A DNA stretch of 64,000 bases from Onchocerca volvulus (lineage: Eukaryota > Nematoda > Chromadorea > Rhabditida > Onchocercidae), in the NCBI GenBank assembly GCA_000499405.2, contig HG738137.1, forward strand, positions 14,997,661 to 15,061,660. The letters are read 5' to 3'. The notes under the pieces are model-generated. The model was not told where the DNA came from, did not search any database, and worked only from the letters and a program-made list of their open reading frames with translations. Numbering within the stretch: the first letter of the stretch is position 1; every line of letters begins with the position of its first letter. Below, piece after piece: positions 49,262-59,878 of the stretch. The position numbers were made by a program, and so were the translations under genes.

Positions 49262-52200
49262 TTATGACAGTTATGATGATGAATTAGAGCATTCAAAAGA
49301 ATTGTTTTGTTTATTTTAGAAAATTTTTTAAAAATTTCCGAAATTCCGCAATATTTTATTTTCATTTTTTTTTTTATTATAATAATATATCATCTATTAT
49401 TACGCATTTTATTCATGACAAAGTTACTTTATGTCACACGAATCTAACTTCAAACTAATCATTTATTACGAATAAATGCAAAACGTTTAAAAAATTTTTA
49501 TTATTTTCGTGCAGTTTTATCATTTCATATTTTTCATTGATACGATAAAGTCAAATTTTTTATTATACGGTAATGTTGAATTTTCCATTTTAATCAAAAT
49601 TTAAGCAGATTATTATTCAATTCTTTATTATTTAACAACGATTATATCTGATTGATTTTCCACATTACAGTACTGTAGGCTTTTTAATTTCTTCCTGTGA
49701 TATTTTGGGCCCTTTTTATTCCTCATTAAAATAATGTAGGCCTTTTTTGTTAATCTTTATTAGTGCTGCAGGCTATTGTCAGCATTATTTTTTAAGATAA
49801 TCAATGTTAATTTACCAATTTTTCGAGCGATTTTCATGTTGCCCCGGTCATTATCAATTTCAAAATTTTCAATTATGATCTGGTATAAAATTTTTATCCA
49901 AATTTAATTTTTCATTATTTCGATCTATGTATTATGAGAGTGTTTTTTTTTAAATTTTTTCCCATTTTTTTTTTCAGCTTTTTCGCTATTTATTTATTTT
50001 TTATTTTTATTTTTAAAATGAGTGTATCAAGAAATTTTGTTATGAATAAATAAATGATAAAGTATGAGAAAAAGTTTTCCAAAATTTTTTGAATCTTTTC
50101 CTAAATAATAACTGAAATTATCATGCTTCCATTAAAATACTGTTATATTAAATTTATATTTTTTAGTGCAAATCGGATTTAAGTTTTAAAAATAAACTTA
50201 TTATTGCAGATCTAAATTTTGGTCGTTTAATTATTTTACTGCTCAAACGAATTCTAGTTAAAAATTAATTTCATAAAGTAACTTTCAAGTAGAAAATAAA
50301 GATTTCGAGCGATTTATTATAATAGATTTTTATTTGAAATCGGTATTTTAAAAAAGAAATCAAATATTTACCAAAATTAATCTTGCTTGACGCATTGATT
50401 TATTATACCGGTGGTAACAATAAACAAAAACAACACATTTAAAAGTTATATGAAAGCTAAAGAAAAATTTAATAAGGATTACTTTTTAATTAATTTTATG
50501 CAAATTAGAATTCGGAATATGAAAATATGACAGGAATCAATATTTCAACATATTGTTATTTAAGTAGAAACATATGTTATGATTTTTAATTAATATAAAA
50601 AGAAATTCTCAAAATGATAAATTGTAAATAATTATATCGCTGAATGGATGAACAGTGTTAATGCAACTATCAGCTTAAGATTTTAAAATAGAAGTGATAA
50701 CAGATAGCGGATAATACTACAAAGATTTTAATGAAATGAAGCAATTAAATCTCATATTTTACGGGAAATAACGTTTCAAAGTGTGGCATTTGTCCATAGT
50801 TATAGTCAGATAACAGACTTTAAAGTAAACATTTGAGCAATAGCATTTCTAATCAAACATAAATAAAATACAACAAATTAAAAAAAAAAAAAAAAAAAGT
50901 TCTGCGAAAGAAAAAAAGAAGGAATTTTGATAAAAATTTCAACAAAATAATAAAATTTTTACACAGCGTTAATATATATATTTCTTTTTGGAAAAATTTT
51001 CGAAATAATTTCAAGTTCACTGAAGGATTTTGAAGATTTCAAATAATTTTTAAAAAATTTGATTTGCTTGCTTTTTTTTTTTTTTTTGTTTTTTATATTT
51101 TCTTACATGGAAATATTTTGTGATTTATTGTGAAATCCTTGGAAAATTACTTTTCCCTAAACATTTTTATAATGCTTTTTCTTTTTTTTTTCTTATCGGA
51201 AATTGGAAATTTTTACGATTATTTAAATCAAATAATTTTATAAAAATCATAAATTTTAATTATAAATTTCACAAATTAATAAAAGAATTTTTGCCGGTAA
51301 AAGGCTTGAATTGCATCATTGATCTTTAATCTAACAAATGTACGAAAAATTTTTTAAATCTTCAAATATAATAATCGAAATTTTTGTCTTTTTTACTGGC
51401 AGCAAAAACTTCATCAAATGAAAAGCGTAAAATTGTATCGCTGAAGATTAATGTAATAAATTTCTAAATTTTCAAATAATCGAAACTTTTGTCATAATTT
51501 TATTGATAAAATAAGAATTTCTTTTAAATTAAAAGAATAAATTGTATCAATAAAGGTAATCGTAATAAATTTCTAAAATTTCAAAATTTTTAAATTCAAT
51601 AATTGAAATTTTCATCTTTTCTTACTGATATTGTGAAAAAATCATATGTTCATCTTACACTGCTCGATGACTGTTTACAATTTAAAGCTTGCCAAGCTTA
51701 AAATATCGATAAGTTGCTATGCTCATCTGTCGCTGTATTATTATGATATAAAACAGATGACGACGACCCAGGCAAGTTAAAGGGACTAACCAGCGAGTTT
51801 TAGAATAAGCCAAATTAGATAGAATAAATAGTCTGACTGAAAAATAAAACCTAATACAAGATAGAGAGAGAAAGAAAGAGGGAGAGAGAGAGAGAGGGAG
51901 AGAAAAAAAAAGACAAAAGAAAGGATATTTTGTTTACAGCATTTCATCATTGCTGCTTACAGAAGCCAAAATGCGCCTTTCATTCGAGCCTTGTTTAAAA
52001 GCTTGTCTGCTTTACGTCGCTAGGTTACATCTTTTCTCAATCTTTTAACCTTTGTTCTCTTCAAAACCATGCATACACAATAATGAAATGCCTGGGCAAT
52101 TTAATGATGATATATACACCATGCAGCATTAATTAATGAATCATACCTTAAGGCATGAACCTTTTTGTTGACAACATGACAGTTTTATATTATTTATTTT

Positions 52201-53529
52201 CATGGGAAATTCTCAATAAATAAATAAAAAAAAATTTCCCAGATAAATAATTTATTTATTTCTGAATTAAATGAAAAAAGTCTATTTAATCATGAATAAA
52301 ATGAAAAAAAGTTTATTTATTCTTGAATAAAATTAAAAACTTTAATTTATGAATATGAAGTCTTTATAACAATTAATAGTTTTTTTTTTTTTTTTTTTAA
52401 TTACAAAATGTTTTGTTAAATAATGTAAAATAATGACAGAAGAAATTTTATTTAATGATCTTATCTATTTTCAATATAAATATTGTTTTATTTTAGTTTA
52501 AATTTAAAATTTTAATAATTATTTGTAATTCTTATTGCGAAATAATTTGCTAAACTATGCAGTTAATGAATAATAGAGAATTAATTTATATTATCTTGCA
52601 ATATATTTTTAGTTATCGACATTTCTTAGCATATCACTATGTCATCAATAAATAATGAGAATATCTAGAATTACTGAAAATTAAACTTAATTTTATTGTT
52701 TTCTTTCCTTTACAAAAAAAAGAATACGAAAATTTATGAAATGCATTTCTCAAAGAAAGTTAATCTATCGAAATGTTTTTAATATATTTTAAAATTCCTC
52801 AAAAATACATTTAATCATGAATTATTTTCATGAAATGAAAATAACCTAGAAAGATCATTAAAAATATCATGTAATTAGTGGAAAAAAAAATCCGAAAATC
52901 ATTTCAAATGATCACATATTTCGACTTTCCTTTAAAAAAATAACAAAATTTGGAATTTTTCGAATAAAATTAAATCAAATTAGAAAGTCTTCAACAAATT
53001 CATTAATTCGAATTTATTCTATGAAATCTTTACAATCTAGTGTATATGCATAACATGCATGCAAGAAAAAATATTTATGAAAATATTTATAATATGCATA
53101 TTTATTATGTGAAAAATTTTATTGGATAATCGAAATTTCGTCTTAAAACAACTCAATAATTTATTATGTTAATATACAAAATAATATGTATCTATTACTT
53201 TTAATATTTATCATTATCTTTTATTACAATTTTCACCTAGCAAAGCTAAAAGCTTGCTCTTATGCAATTTCCCATAAAAAACTTCTTATCTTAATAATAA
53301 AATAATAAAGTATTATCGAAACAATTTTTTGCACAATGATTAAATGCTTACATAAAAGATAATATAAATAGATAATATAAATATCATTTAATTATTATTT
53401 AGCAAAATTAGAAATTTGCTCAAACTTTGCAATTCCTGGTTTACAATTTTCCGGTATATATATTCACTATAAAATTTAGGAAGTGATCATTATATAATGA
53501 TGAAACATTTATATAAATATAAAAGAGGT
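49262..53529. other. Gene-free AT-rich interval
   Basis: No gene was recognised. It contains A/T runs, (GA)n at 51860-51905, and a mixed-composition patch at 51640-52160 with an AAAGCTTGCCAAGCTTAAA palindrome near 51685. No RNA gene could be supported there. Confidence 0.5.
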
Positions 53530-53705
53530 ATATAAATATATCAAATGATAATGCTCATTTGTTCAAAATCTTAAATCTTTGAAAGTTCTTTAACATGCGA
53601 CTTACCTTATTAATTCAGAATCTTAGATATCGGAAAGTTCTGACTTATTGCCTTGAAATTTTGATACAACGTTACATTTGAATTTGCGCATGTTTTTATG
53701 ATTTG
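53530..53705 (+). mobile_element. Helitron 5'-end-like sequence
   Basis: TATATAAATATATC, then GTTCAAAATCTTAAATC (53561-53577), GAAAGTTCT, ATTGCCTTGAAATTTTGA and ACAACGTTACATTTG. The same blocks in the same order follow the Helitron 5' terminus at 63198. The segment includes an internal duplication of the TCTTA(A/G)AT..GAAAGTTCT block. The exact 5' TC terminus is unclear. Its orientation is opposite to the Rep/helicase remnant that follows. Confidence 0.55.
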
Positions 53706-55088
53706 TATTTTGGTGAGATTGGGAACTGATTCTTGCTACTGTGATTAGGTTAGGTCAACAATAAGTGTAAAGAGGTTTTTGTGTCTTGTATGACAGAAAT
53801 GAATGCTGTTGAAAAAGTTTTATTGATTGATGAAAAATGATTCTTCGTAACAAACAATTATTAGAGAACATTCAAGCAAATTGATCACTGGGTTATCCTT
53901 TCCTTTGTCGCTGATAAAGAAGAATACTATTCAAGTGAACTGTGCTGTTGCTACCGTTGTGTCACTTCGAACTGTCGAACTGAAATCCTTGAAAGTCCAA
54001 ACTGTTGCTGTTGCTGCGTCGATCTTTGTCATTTATCAGTGAACTGGAGCGTTTTGGTGATAAACGTGTTTGTCGTTACTTTGAAATGTCGTGTCACTTC
54101 ACCTCTAGTATTTCTTGTTTACAATAACTGTCGTGGCGTATTTGATATCTTTCAGCTTTCGCAAACATTTAATATGTTTAACTTCACAATACTTGTGGAT
54201 ATACAATATTTTTTGTTATTCCATTCTTCGTATAGATATAGAGATTGCCTGGTTTGCCAACTATAGAACACGCAAAATATAATTGTCTATATGAGAAGCA
54301 ATCGATCTCTAGATTTGAACTAAACAATTCTAAAGACTGGACCTGAGCTTTGCTGATGGCGAATGCAAACGCCAATCGAATCGGGATCGCATTCTCTTAA
54401 ACTGAAATGGCATATTCGTTGGAATCATAAGAATGCAAGGAATGAATCTTCAGCTTTAAAAGGTCCTGTCAAGATTGTTGCTTCTACGACATTGCTCATT
54501 AATTTTTTGCTGCAAGCCGCGTGCCGTTGCAAAGTTTTGGCTGGTAGATATTTTGCAACATGATAATTGGCACGCCGATTTTCAACTGCAGTACGTGCGG
54601 TGGCATCCCTGGCAGATCGAGTGAATTCAAAAATTCTGTTGGATAATTAACCGCTTCATCTGTTTCCACAACAGTGTCGAAGGATCTATATGTGACCACC
54701 TCGCTTTGAATGTTAGGTTGTATAAAATTGTTAAGTTCGTCAACGTCTTTGTTCTTGGCCGCAAGAATAGCTCGTACACTCAACCAATCGTGATTCTTAT
54801 ACTTGGTTTGAATATTGGGAAATACTTTTTCAACTCTTCTTTTGAGGTTACTTAATTGCAGAAGTTACGAGGCAATGAAATTCGTCCTGTGGTCAGATCA
54901 ACCGACATCTCTCCGTTTCCAATTTCCAGCAATTGATGTGAGATTATTCGAGCTGATCGATTGTTTTGCAGTTGAAAACGAATGTTTGTAGTTAATTTAA
55001 ACGTCTTTACGTGTCTCCACAAAATAGAGTATTTCAGGCAGGCATTTATTTCGTCCGCTAGTGTCGATCGAGGAATTACAGGTAACGT

Positions 55089-55720
55089 TCTCGTTCCTCT
55101 CGTTCCCCCCCCTTGGGGGGGGGAGGGGGCGTAAACATAAGCCGGCTTCGTGTAACTCGTGCGGCCATGTATATATGTTGTGTATAACATTTTTATTTTT
55201 TATTAATAAAACTATATTAACGAACGGTGTAGTTACAAAGTATTTTGATTACATAATGCAATGTGGAAATCATAACCAAAAAACATGCGTTGATTGTTTT
55301 CGTTCCATATCCAAGTCAAACATACTCTTCTATTAAATGCTCTCATGTCGTACTTATTTATAACCTCTTGTTTCCACCAGTACTCGGGTAGTTTGTTACT
55401 GGTTATTACAAGGGCTTTACTGTTGAAAGGAATAATGTTTCCTTTCGTTTGTACGTTTTGCTGCAGTATACGAAGTTTTGATACGGGGATCCTCTTGCTA
55501 ATTCTAAGTGTGTTCCTCTTGGTAACTTATTTTTAATAGTTGAAAACCTTACTGCTGAATTAAATTGGAAGTAGCATTGATAATGTATCCTTGATGTTGT
55601 TGGACACGGGGGGGGTAAACATAAGCCGGCTTCGTGTAAAATTTGAATTGGTTGGCCAACATTGAGTGAGGTCTTCCTGACTGGAGGTCGAAACAGCCCG
55701 ATGCAAAAGTAATATCCCGG
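55089..55720 (-). mobile_element. Insertion inside the Helitron helicase carrying a viral-type Rep fragment
   Basis: The helicase frame stops after the GDFRQ codons (55721) and resumes with the codons for TLPVIPR (55088) in the same frame register, so the 632 bases between are an insertion. It contains a 25-bp direct repeat (55131-55155 and 55615-55639, core ATAAGCCGGCTTCGTGTAA) at each end. Each copy is preceded by a G run, and the left one follows CCCCCCCCTTGGGGGGGG. The minus-strand sequence next to the right boundary reads CCGGGATATTACTTTTG. No terminal inverted repeat and no clear target duplication are visible. The repeated ends would fit integration of a slightly more than unit-length copy of a small circle, but this is inference. 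Confidence 0.7.
55233..55526 (-). pseudogene. CRESS-DNA virus Rep-like fragment (C-terminal superfamily 3 helicase end)
   Basis: A 97-codon open stretch ending in a natural TAA, bounded upstream by an in-frame stop. It matches the end of the SF3 helicase domain of replication-initiator proteins of circular Rep-encoding ssDNA viruses. In order it shows LRIL, a VQTKG..IPF.SK lead-in, ALVITSN (motif C, residues about 39-44), LPEYWW, and MRAFNRRV (arginine finger at about 66-67), then an aromatic-rich tail (LTWIWNEN). The spacing of about 21 residues from ITSN to RR fits the family. The N-terminal HUH endonuclease, Walker A and Walker B motifs are absent, so it is a truncated, non-functional relic. 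SF3 helicases of parvoviruses or picorna-like viruses were considered, but they lack the P-x-x-W then A-F-x-R-R pattern. Confidence 0.65.
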
Positions 55721-56655
55721 TTGCCTGAAATCTCCTGCAAACAATATTAATGCGTTCCCAAATGGTCTGTTATTTCTACGCAAATCTTGCAATGATCGAT
55801 CAAGAACCTCGACCGATTTTTTGTGCGCCATTGTAAATTCATCCCAAACAATAAGTTTGCATTTTTCCAATACTTTAACCAAGCCCGATGTCTTGGAAAT
55901 GTTGCATATGGGAGTTTCAATCAATTGGATGCCCATGACAATTTCAAAGCGGAATGAGCAGTTCTTCCACTTGGTAGCAATGCTGCAGATTTTCCGGACG
56001 ATGCAAGAGCAAAGGCTATCCATTTTGGGACCGAATTGTTGCCAGAATCGATCTAATTAGAAAAGTTTTACCAGTTCCTCCTGGAGCATCCAAAAAGAAG
56101 ATTTCTCCATCTCCTCTATTGACAATTCGCATTATTCGATCGTAAATGCTTTTCTGCTCAAACGCAAGTTTAGAAATATTTGATTGCATATATGACGAAA
56201 GATCAGCAATGTTGTAATTTCGCTCGCGATGCAATTCTACATCAAACGAAGAAGCAGCGGATCGATTCGGTGAAGGCATTCCCAATTGATTGAGAACTTT
56301 GTCCGCAATTTGTAAACACAAATCTTCAATCATTATCACCGCTTCGTTGTAGATTTCTGTGGTGAAATTCACGTTCATATTTGAATTTTCCGTATTCGAT
56401 GCAGAATATCTTCAGCCATATACGATTTATATTTCTCTCATAACTCCGTTGGAGATGAAGGAGAGCAGGCGGTCAATATAACTGCAAACAGTGTACGAAT
56501 TTGATTTGGATGTGACATGTTGCATGCGTCATAATACATACATCCCAGTGTCGATCATTCTCCAATAAATTCAAAGCTTAACATGCGAAAAGTAGCATGT
56601 GTAACGCCGTCGACAATTTTTAACTGCTGGAAGGAGGTTGGACCGGGCACATTTA

Positions 56656-57601
56656 CTAACAACATACGAAGAAGCATTCGTCCTGATTAGGATGCTCGGT
56701 GTACAATCTGCCTATCGTAGTTTCTTTGAATATGCCTGGTTGTTCTTCAACTGGTTCGCCTCGTTTGCGTCCTTCAAATGATTTTCTACTCGCATTCCAT
56801 GTGTAATATGAAGGCACTTCCGAATATAGCAGTGTTTTCGCAAATGGGTCTTTTTGACATAATGTGAAGAAAGCAGTTAACGTTGTAGCCGGTGGATTCA
56901 GAGCTATTTGTTGCACATTTACAGTTGTGAAATATACACGTTGTCCATTTTCTAGATGTACTGATAAGTGAACTACAGTCGGACTTCGTCCATATCTGGG
57001 AAATGAAAGAATTCGCCATACAGCTTCATTGCTGCTAATGTATCTTCCAGCCTGATACTGTGCGATTTCATCGATATATGATACTGCATTCTTATCACTT
57101 CTTTCAGGCTAAACACCAAAAACTGCCATGTCGCTGCCTTTGTTCACGTACTTACAAATGTATTTGATCGATTTAACGAAATTACAGTATCCTACGTTTA
57201 TGTGCGCTTTGAATGCTTTTAATAGCAAAGGTGAATATGGAACAACCCACCGGTTATCTACTTCGATGTCACCATTCGACATGTGTATGGTTGCTAATTT
57301 ACCAAACACGGAGTTGTGTTTAACACTGATCTCCTGTTTCTCATTGACGCATCTTAGCCACTCTCAGCCTGTCGCGTTCATTCTGTTCAGAACGAAGCAG
57401 ATCTGAAGCTGCAGAAAATAATTGATGTATTAGCAATCGTGCATATCTCAAATCTGGCTGCACGTGCTCTGCTAACATTTGAGCCATTTTTTGCCTCATT
57501 TGATCGTTTGCTGATGCCGTTATTCCTCTATTTGATTTGCAGTGAATCGTCGCTGTGTTTTTGCTGTGCGAGTACGACGATCTAAGTTTGATCTTCTGCA
57601 A
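56656..57601 (-). pseudogene. Helitron Rep part: N-terminal basic region, Y2 motif and post-Rep region, HUH core missing
   Basis: 57601-57341 encodes a basic, Arg/Gln-rich N-terminal segment (ASANDQMRQKMAQM) typical of Helitron proteins. 57309-57109 encodes DNRWVVPYSPLLLKAF and KSIKYICKYVNKGSDMAVFG, the block holding the paired catalytic tyrosines (YICKY). 56916-56656 encodes PPATTLTAFF and EVPSYYTWNASRKSF, the linker toward the helicase. The expected sequence between the N-terminal region and the Y2 block, including the HUH metal-binding motif, is absent: only about 30 bases separate the two. This implies an internal deletion of several hundred codons. Frames change between the pieces. Confidence 0.8.
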
Positions 57602-58528
57602 AGCATGATTTGGATGAACTTTAACTTGAATTGACAGTTAAAGACTTACTTTGTGATTGCGTTGCATGACCAGCCAAAGTTATTTGAAATTTTATTTTCG
57701 TCCAATGAATACAGAACAGAAATAGGAACCAAACTGAACTGTAGTTGAATCCTATTGCGAGTCGAGTTACTCGGCGTTTGGGTAACTAGGAAAGAGTTCA
57801 AATATTCGGGCAAGGTTTTTCAAGTCAGCAAAACTTCCTTCCTGAGTCTTCTCCACTCGTTTTCTGGGATATATCCACCATATCATCTAGCCCAGTGCCA
57901 AAATAGTAACAACAAACAATAACAAACCATTATGAAATACAACCGTCTTATCCCATTTGGAATAAGTAAACTGCTTACAGAGTTACATTGAGGAAGCAAA
58001 ACATTAAGTAAATTATTGAGTAAATATCAAAAACAACAATTAAAAATTACAGAAGTGATTGAATTAGAAATTGATATTATGAATCTCTCGGAATTTCCGA
58101 CAGTTTAATTCATTTAATAGATTATAATATTTACACTTCATAGTAAAACAACTTTTTTCATTTGATTCAAATCGTTCAGTATGCGTATTATGTACTACTA
58201 ATTTTTCCGTATTTATATTTTAATTCATTTAATATAAACTGGTGGTACCATTCATGTAAGGAAAATTGTTTTAGCAATAAAGGCATTATGCACCGGCACC
58301 AGTAATCTAGTTCAATGTACTGCATGTGAATTAATTGCGTTATTTAATAGGTACCGAATAATTTTATTTATTCGTTGCGTGCAAATAATATAATTTAGAT
58401 GATGTCGCTGGAATCGCGAAGATTACAAGAAAATAAGTGATTCCTGATTCTCAACTGATTTGTTAATTTTATTGGTGTGAATATATTTCTTTGTTTATAG
58501 ACCAAATGGCTTTGTAAACTTTACTCTT
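57602..58528. other. Spacer between Helitron remnant and LTR, unassigned
   Basis: Mixed composition up to about 57910, probably the 5' part of the minus-strand Helitron, then AT-rich. A clear Helitron 5' terminus was not found. No gene was recognised. Confidence 0.4.
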
Positions 58529-58800
58529 TGTTGTAGCCAAGATCACGCGCTCTCATGCACTAAAATTGGCACCTTATTGTAGATCAAATTCTATCGCGAT
58601 CCTCCCTTTATAAATAAGAAGAGGATCCTGACCATAGGATCATTTTCGAAGGATATGTTTCCGGAATCGGTTGGATTATGTTATCACCGTAAGAATTGTA
58701 CTTTTGATCAGTCGATATTTTAATTGATTCGTGTTGTATTATCAGATTTTATAATAAAGATTTAATTACCCAAGTTTGAGGCATTAAGAACAATACAACA
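58529..58800 (+). mobile_element. Candidate solo LTR (272 bp)
   Basis: It begins TGTTGTA and ends TACAACA, a perfect 7-bp terminal inverted repeat of the TG...CA type. Inside are a TATA box (TATAAATA, 58609-58616) and AATAAA (58753-58758) in the same orientation and plausible LTR order. No second copy and no gag/pol were seen nearby. Target duplication is not visible: the right flank continues into a repeated leader-like sequence (58805-58900). This suggests a truncated element with the start of its internal region, possibly of the BEL/Pao or Gypsy type. Confidence 0.5.
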
Positions 58801-58804
58801 GAAT

Positions 58805-58900
58805 TCAAAAACTCCCAATAATTGTCACTCTTAAGAAGATCGACGGCAATTCTAGAACTCCTAATCATTGTCACGACTAAGAAGATCGGCGACAGATGAC
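58805..58900 (+). repeat. Imperfect tandem repeat, about 48-bp unit, after the LTR
   Basis: Two copies of AACTCC(C/T)AAT(A/C)ATTGTCAC followed by TAAGAAGATCG(A/G)CG, starting near 58809 and 58856. The first copy starts eight bases after the LTR end. It may be the primer-binding/leader region of the retroelement. Confidence 0.5.
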
Positions 58901-59878
58901 GCATACCGCTTTTTTACTTCAAGTGATTTGTTTTGATGATCCAGTTTATAAAATGTGTGCTTTCCAGCAGTTTATAACGTATGATGTGTATTGTAACTTA
59001 ATTCAAGCAATCCATAATATAATATTTCATATGATAAGAACGAAAATTTTAAAATAGAATTTTTATGATTGATTTAAAAGCATTGAATCTTTCATTTTTT
59101 TAAATAGATTTCTTAAAATCATCAGCTTTTTTTAAAATTGTATTTCTAAATAATTCATCAATTTCATCATTTTTTCTTTTTTTTTCGTTTTACCCTAAGC
59201 AATCATCTGCTCAATTCATATGATATGAATTTGATCATTTTTTTGTTCTCAGTGTCCTTTGATGCTATTCAAAATTGCTGCCAATAAATTTGAAATAAAA
59301 CAATTTGCAAATGAATTATTTTCCTAAATGCAATAAAGGAAAAAACATGAAGATAAGGACAGCAACAAAACTATATCTGAAAAAGTAAACTTGAATTTTA
59401 ATATTGTCAAATTCCCGTTCAACGGAAATTTGACAATAATAAAATTCAATCTTACCTTGGAAATTTTTATAAGAATCCTTAAATGGTATTTAAATCACTA
59501 TTGCTACTTAATTTTACTTTTATTGGAATATTAACCTTAATAATGAGTATGTTTGAAACTAAGTTTAATAATAACTTTCTACCTATCGAATACCGGATAC
59601 CGGATAAATTTCAGTAGAATTATTATTTTAAAAAAACTAAAAGAGAGAAAACAAGTTTAAGATTCTGGAAAAAGCAGAATTTTTCGAAATATTTCTAATA
59701 ACATCTTTTCTAATTGACCCTATTAGAGACAACTACGATACTTTCCTACACACTGATAACATTTTTATGGGTCTCTTCAACAAACTGAAAGTCTTATTTG
59801 TTGATCATATTTGATGATATATGTCTTCTTGCCATAGCATAATCTATCAATTCCTCTTCCCATAGCATTATCAGTAAA
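58901..59878. promoter_or_regulatory. Upstream region of the zinc-transporter gene
   Basis: AT-rich gene-free sequence. A short inverted repeat near 59400-59448 (ATTGTCAAATTCCCG, then CGGAAATTTGACAAT) could form a hairpin. CCATAGCAT is repeated at 59833 and 59860 just upstream of the start codon. TTATCAG ends six bases before the ATG and could be a spliced-leader acceptor. Confidence 0.35.

Larger units (their letters stand above)
54184..56378 (-). pseudogene. Helitron Pif1-like helicase domain, frameshifted and interrupted
   Basis: Walker A (FFLDAPGGTGKT) is at about 56064-56081 and Walker B (IVWDEFTMAHKK) at about 55820-55852. AGDFRQ ends at 55721. After the insertion, TLPVIPRST resumes at 55088, followed by NACLKYSILWRHVKTFKLTT. 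Then come ILAAKNKDVDELNNFI (54783 downward), LDLPGMPPHVLQLKIG, and a last piece with FAISKAQ, QLYFACSIVGKPGNLYIYT and NIVYPQVL, ending in a stop at 54184. In intact relatives the last block has INKAQGQSL and CSRVGKP; here the helicase motif VI arginine position reads I. Multiple frameshifts separate the pieces, so no functional protein is made. Confidence 0.85.
54184..57601 (-). mobile_element. Degenerate Helitron coding region (Rep/Pif1-like helicase)
   Basis: Minus-strand remnants of one long RepHel protein occur in the correct order from N-terminus (57601) to C-terminus (54184). They are broken by frameshifts and stops, an internal deletion, and a 632-bp insertion (55089-55720). Helitrons are rolling-circle DNA transposons whose protein joins an HUH/Y2 nuclease to a Pif1-type helicase. 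The terminal sequences of this copy were not identified. It is a dead copy. Confidence 0.88.

Noticed and set aside
52000..52040. GCTAGGTTAC resembling the mir-79/mir-9 family
   Set aside because: Only a ten-base match and no convincing hairpin could be drawn by eye.
55406..56023. A single 205-codon minus-strand frame running from the helicase into the insertion
   Set aside because: The part before 55721 is Helitron helicase, while the part inside the insertion is out of frame with the Rep-like fragment, so the fusion is accidental.
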